Shown piece by piece: positions 62,840 to 64,000 of a DNA stretch of 64,000 nt. The notes below the pieces were generated by a model that made no database searches, was not told where the DNA came from, and was given only the letters and a program-made list of their open reading frames with translations. The translations under genes were made by a program, and so were the position numbers. Each line of letters opens with the position of its first letter. Within the stretch, counting starts at the first letter, position 1. Source of the DNA: Allodiplogaster sudhausi (taxonomy: Eukaryota > Nematoda > Chromadorea > Rhabditida > Diplogasteridae); the NCBI GenBank assembly GCA_945643635.1, contig CALZFC010000005.1:3705001-3769000 (forward strand), written 5' to 3'.

Positions 62840-64000
62840 TATTGATTGATTGATTTTATTACGCGTCAAGCACGTGTTTGATGAATATATATGTGTGTGA
62901 TGTGAAGATAGCAGTAGGAATAGCAATAGACATAAATAGATAGAAATAGTGAAATGGATAAGGGGAAATAGTGATATGGATAACAATGAAGAATGGTACA
63001 GAAGTGGACAATTAATGGATTGGGTGAGGAGCAGGAGAAGAGAGGGAAGAGGGATTGGTATGTTTTGCAAGGGCGTTGAAGGCCTTGGCGGCTCTTATAA
63101 AGAAGGAGTGGTTGCGAATGGAGGAACGGGTGGACGGGTAGGAGAGAAGGAAGGACAAACCGCGGGTGCGAGAGTTACGGAAATGAAAATAGTGGGGGAC
63201 ACGGTCCGATATACGCCTATGGCCAAAAACGAGTCTACGCGCAAGGGTAAAGTCTACATGTTGACGGCGAGTTAGAAGAGAGTGGAGGGAGAGGGCGGTG
63301 TTACGGGCAGTAGAGTTGGGGACATCCCTGGGGTTAGAATAGCCAAGGGATCGTCTGTAAATAAAACGCGTGAAATAGTTTTGGACTTTTTCTAACTTGC
63401 GGATATCCTTCTTAAGACGCGGAGAGAATACAGAGGAACACGATTCTAGCAAGGGACGGATGTACAGGATATAAGCCGAGAGGAGGACATTCTTATTTCT
63501 AGAGCGAAGAGAGCGAAGGATGGGGTGGCATTTGCTTATGGCTTTGTTAGTGAGAAAGGAACAGTGGGGAGAGAAGGAGAGGAGGGGATCTATAATGACG
63601 CCAAGGTCACGCATGATTGGGACGGAGGGGAGAGGGGAACCGTTAAGGTAGTAAGTAGTGTTAGGATTGGTTTTTCCAATGTGGAGGACTGAGCACTTAG
63701 AGGGGGCCAGGGGGAGCTGCCAATTGATGGCCCAGGCGGAGACTTCATCAATGGCTGCCTGGAGGGGAGCATTAGAGGAGGAACTAGGAAAAGAGCGGTA
63801 AATCTTGAGGTCGTCTGCAAAACAACGCGAGTGAACATCATGGTAAGAGACAAGTGATGGGAGATCGCTAGTAAATAAGATAAACAGGAGCGGACCAAGA
63901 ACAGTCCCTTGCGGGATGCCACTAGTGACAGGTAAGGGAGAGGAAAGGGAGGAGCCTACGCGGACGGAGAAAGTGCGATTACTAAGGAAGGCAGAGATCC
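62840..64000 (-). mobile_element. Non-LTR retrotransposon (LINE, CR1/Jockey-like), 3' part
   Basis: The minus-strand frame 63012-64000 is open to the window edge and encodes the second half of a reverse transcriptase: SGIPQGTVLGPLLFILFTSD, the catalytic CFADDLKIYR box (FADD, at about 63820), then thumb sequence WQLPLAPSKCSVLHIGK, GVIIDPLLSFSPH and the typical C-terminal region LYIRPLLESCSSVFSP and KLEKVQNYFTRFIYRR. No frameshift or stop is seen, so this copy may be young. A 3' UTR of about 170 bp follows and the element ends in a short (AATC)n tail near 62838-62855, as many LINEs do. It sits next to or inside the gene at 61577-62827. The 5' part, any ORF1 and the endonuclease lie outside. Confidence 0.9.

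Overview
The window is nuclear DNA of a multicellular animal, and nematode is the best reading. The genes have many small exons (about 50-200 bp) split by short introns, often 45-100 bp. Two protein families that I know only from nematodes are present: a three-module ET/Ly6-like cysteine-rich protein and a DB-module secreted protein. There are no bacterial features. I cannot name the species. From memory, the C. elegans orthologues of three genes here (PSMD8/rpn-12, MED26/mdt-26, enolase/enol-1) lie on chromosome II, so the window may come from the equivalent chromosome.

Layout. 217-1927 (+): proteasome lid subunit PSMD8/RPN12. 3321-7342 (-): Mediator subunit MED26, head to head with IFT43 at 7665-9518 (+). 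9913-12523 (+): alpha-1,3-fucosyltransferase (GT10). 13962-15177 (+): sigma-type glutathione S-transferase. 17061-24651 (+): a 25-exon neprilysin-like M13 metallopeptidase. 25914-27360 (-): secreted proline- and cysteine-rich protein. 30704-31164 (-): small secreted protein. 36449-39387 (-): enolase. 41501-43426 (-): inositol hexakisphosphate kinase. 47511-48759: recent 630-bp tandem duplication. 49302-51215 (-): two tandem paralogues of an unrecognised secreted cysteine-rich family. 51899-54117 (-): sphingolipid delta-4 desaturase. 57413-59890 (+): three-module ET/Ly6-like protein, probably GPI-anchored. 60020-61034 (-): DB-module protein. 61577-62827 (+): unrecognised Pro/Arg-rich protein, possibly cut off by the window edge. 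62840-64000 (-): LINE retrotransposon whose reverse-transcriptase frame runs off the window.

The genes do not form a pathway. They are a mix of housekeeping genes (proteasome, Mediator, glycolysis, inositol pyrophosphate, sphingolipid, cilia) and secreted or surface proteins typical of worms. Long intergenic stretches are dominated by (GA)n/(CT)n simple repeats, and many introns carry the same repeats, usually with CT on the sense strand. Most long open frames in the window are by-products of these repeats.

The most unusual observations concern splicing. Five introns in three genes need a GC donor instead of GT. The enolase gene has five tandem copies of a GTAAGG donor. The ET-module gene shows exon-by-exon triplication with conserved intron phases. 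All gene models were assembled by eye from reading frames, splice consensus and phase, so single exon ends may be off.
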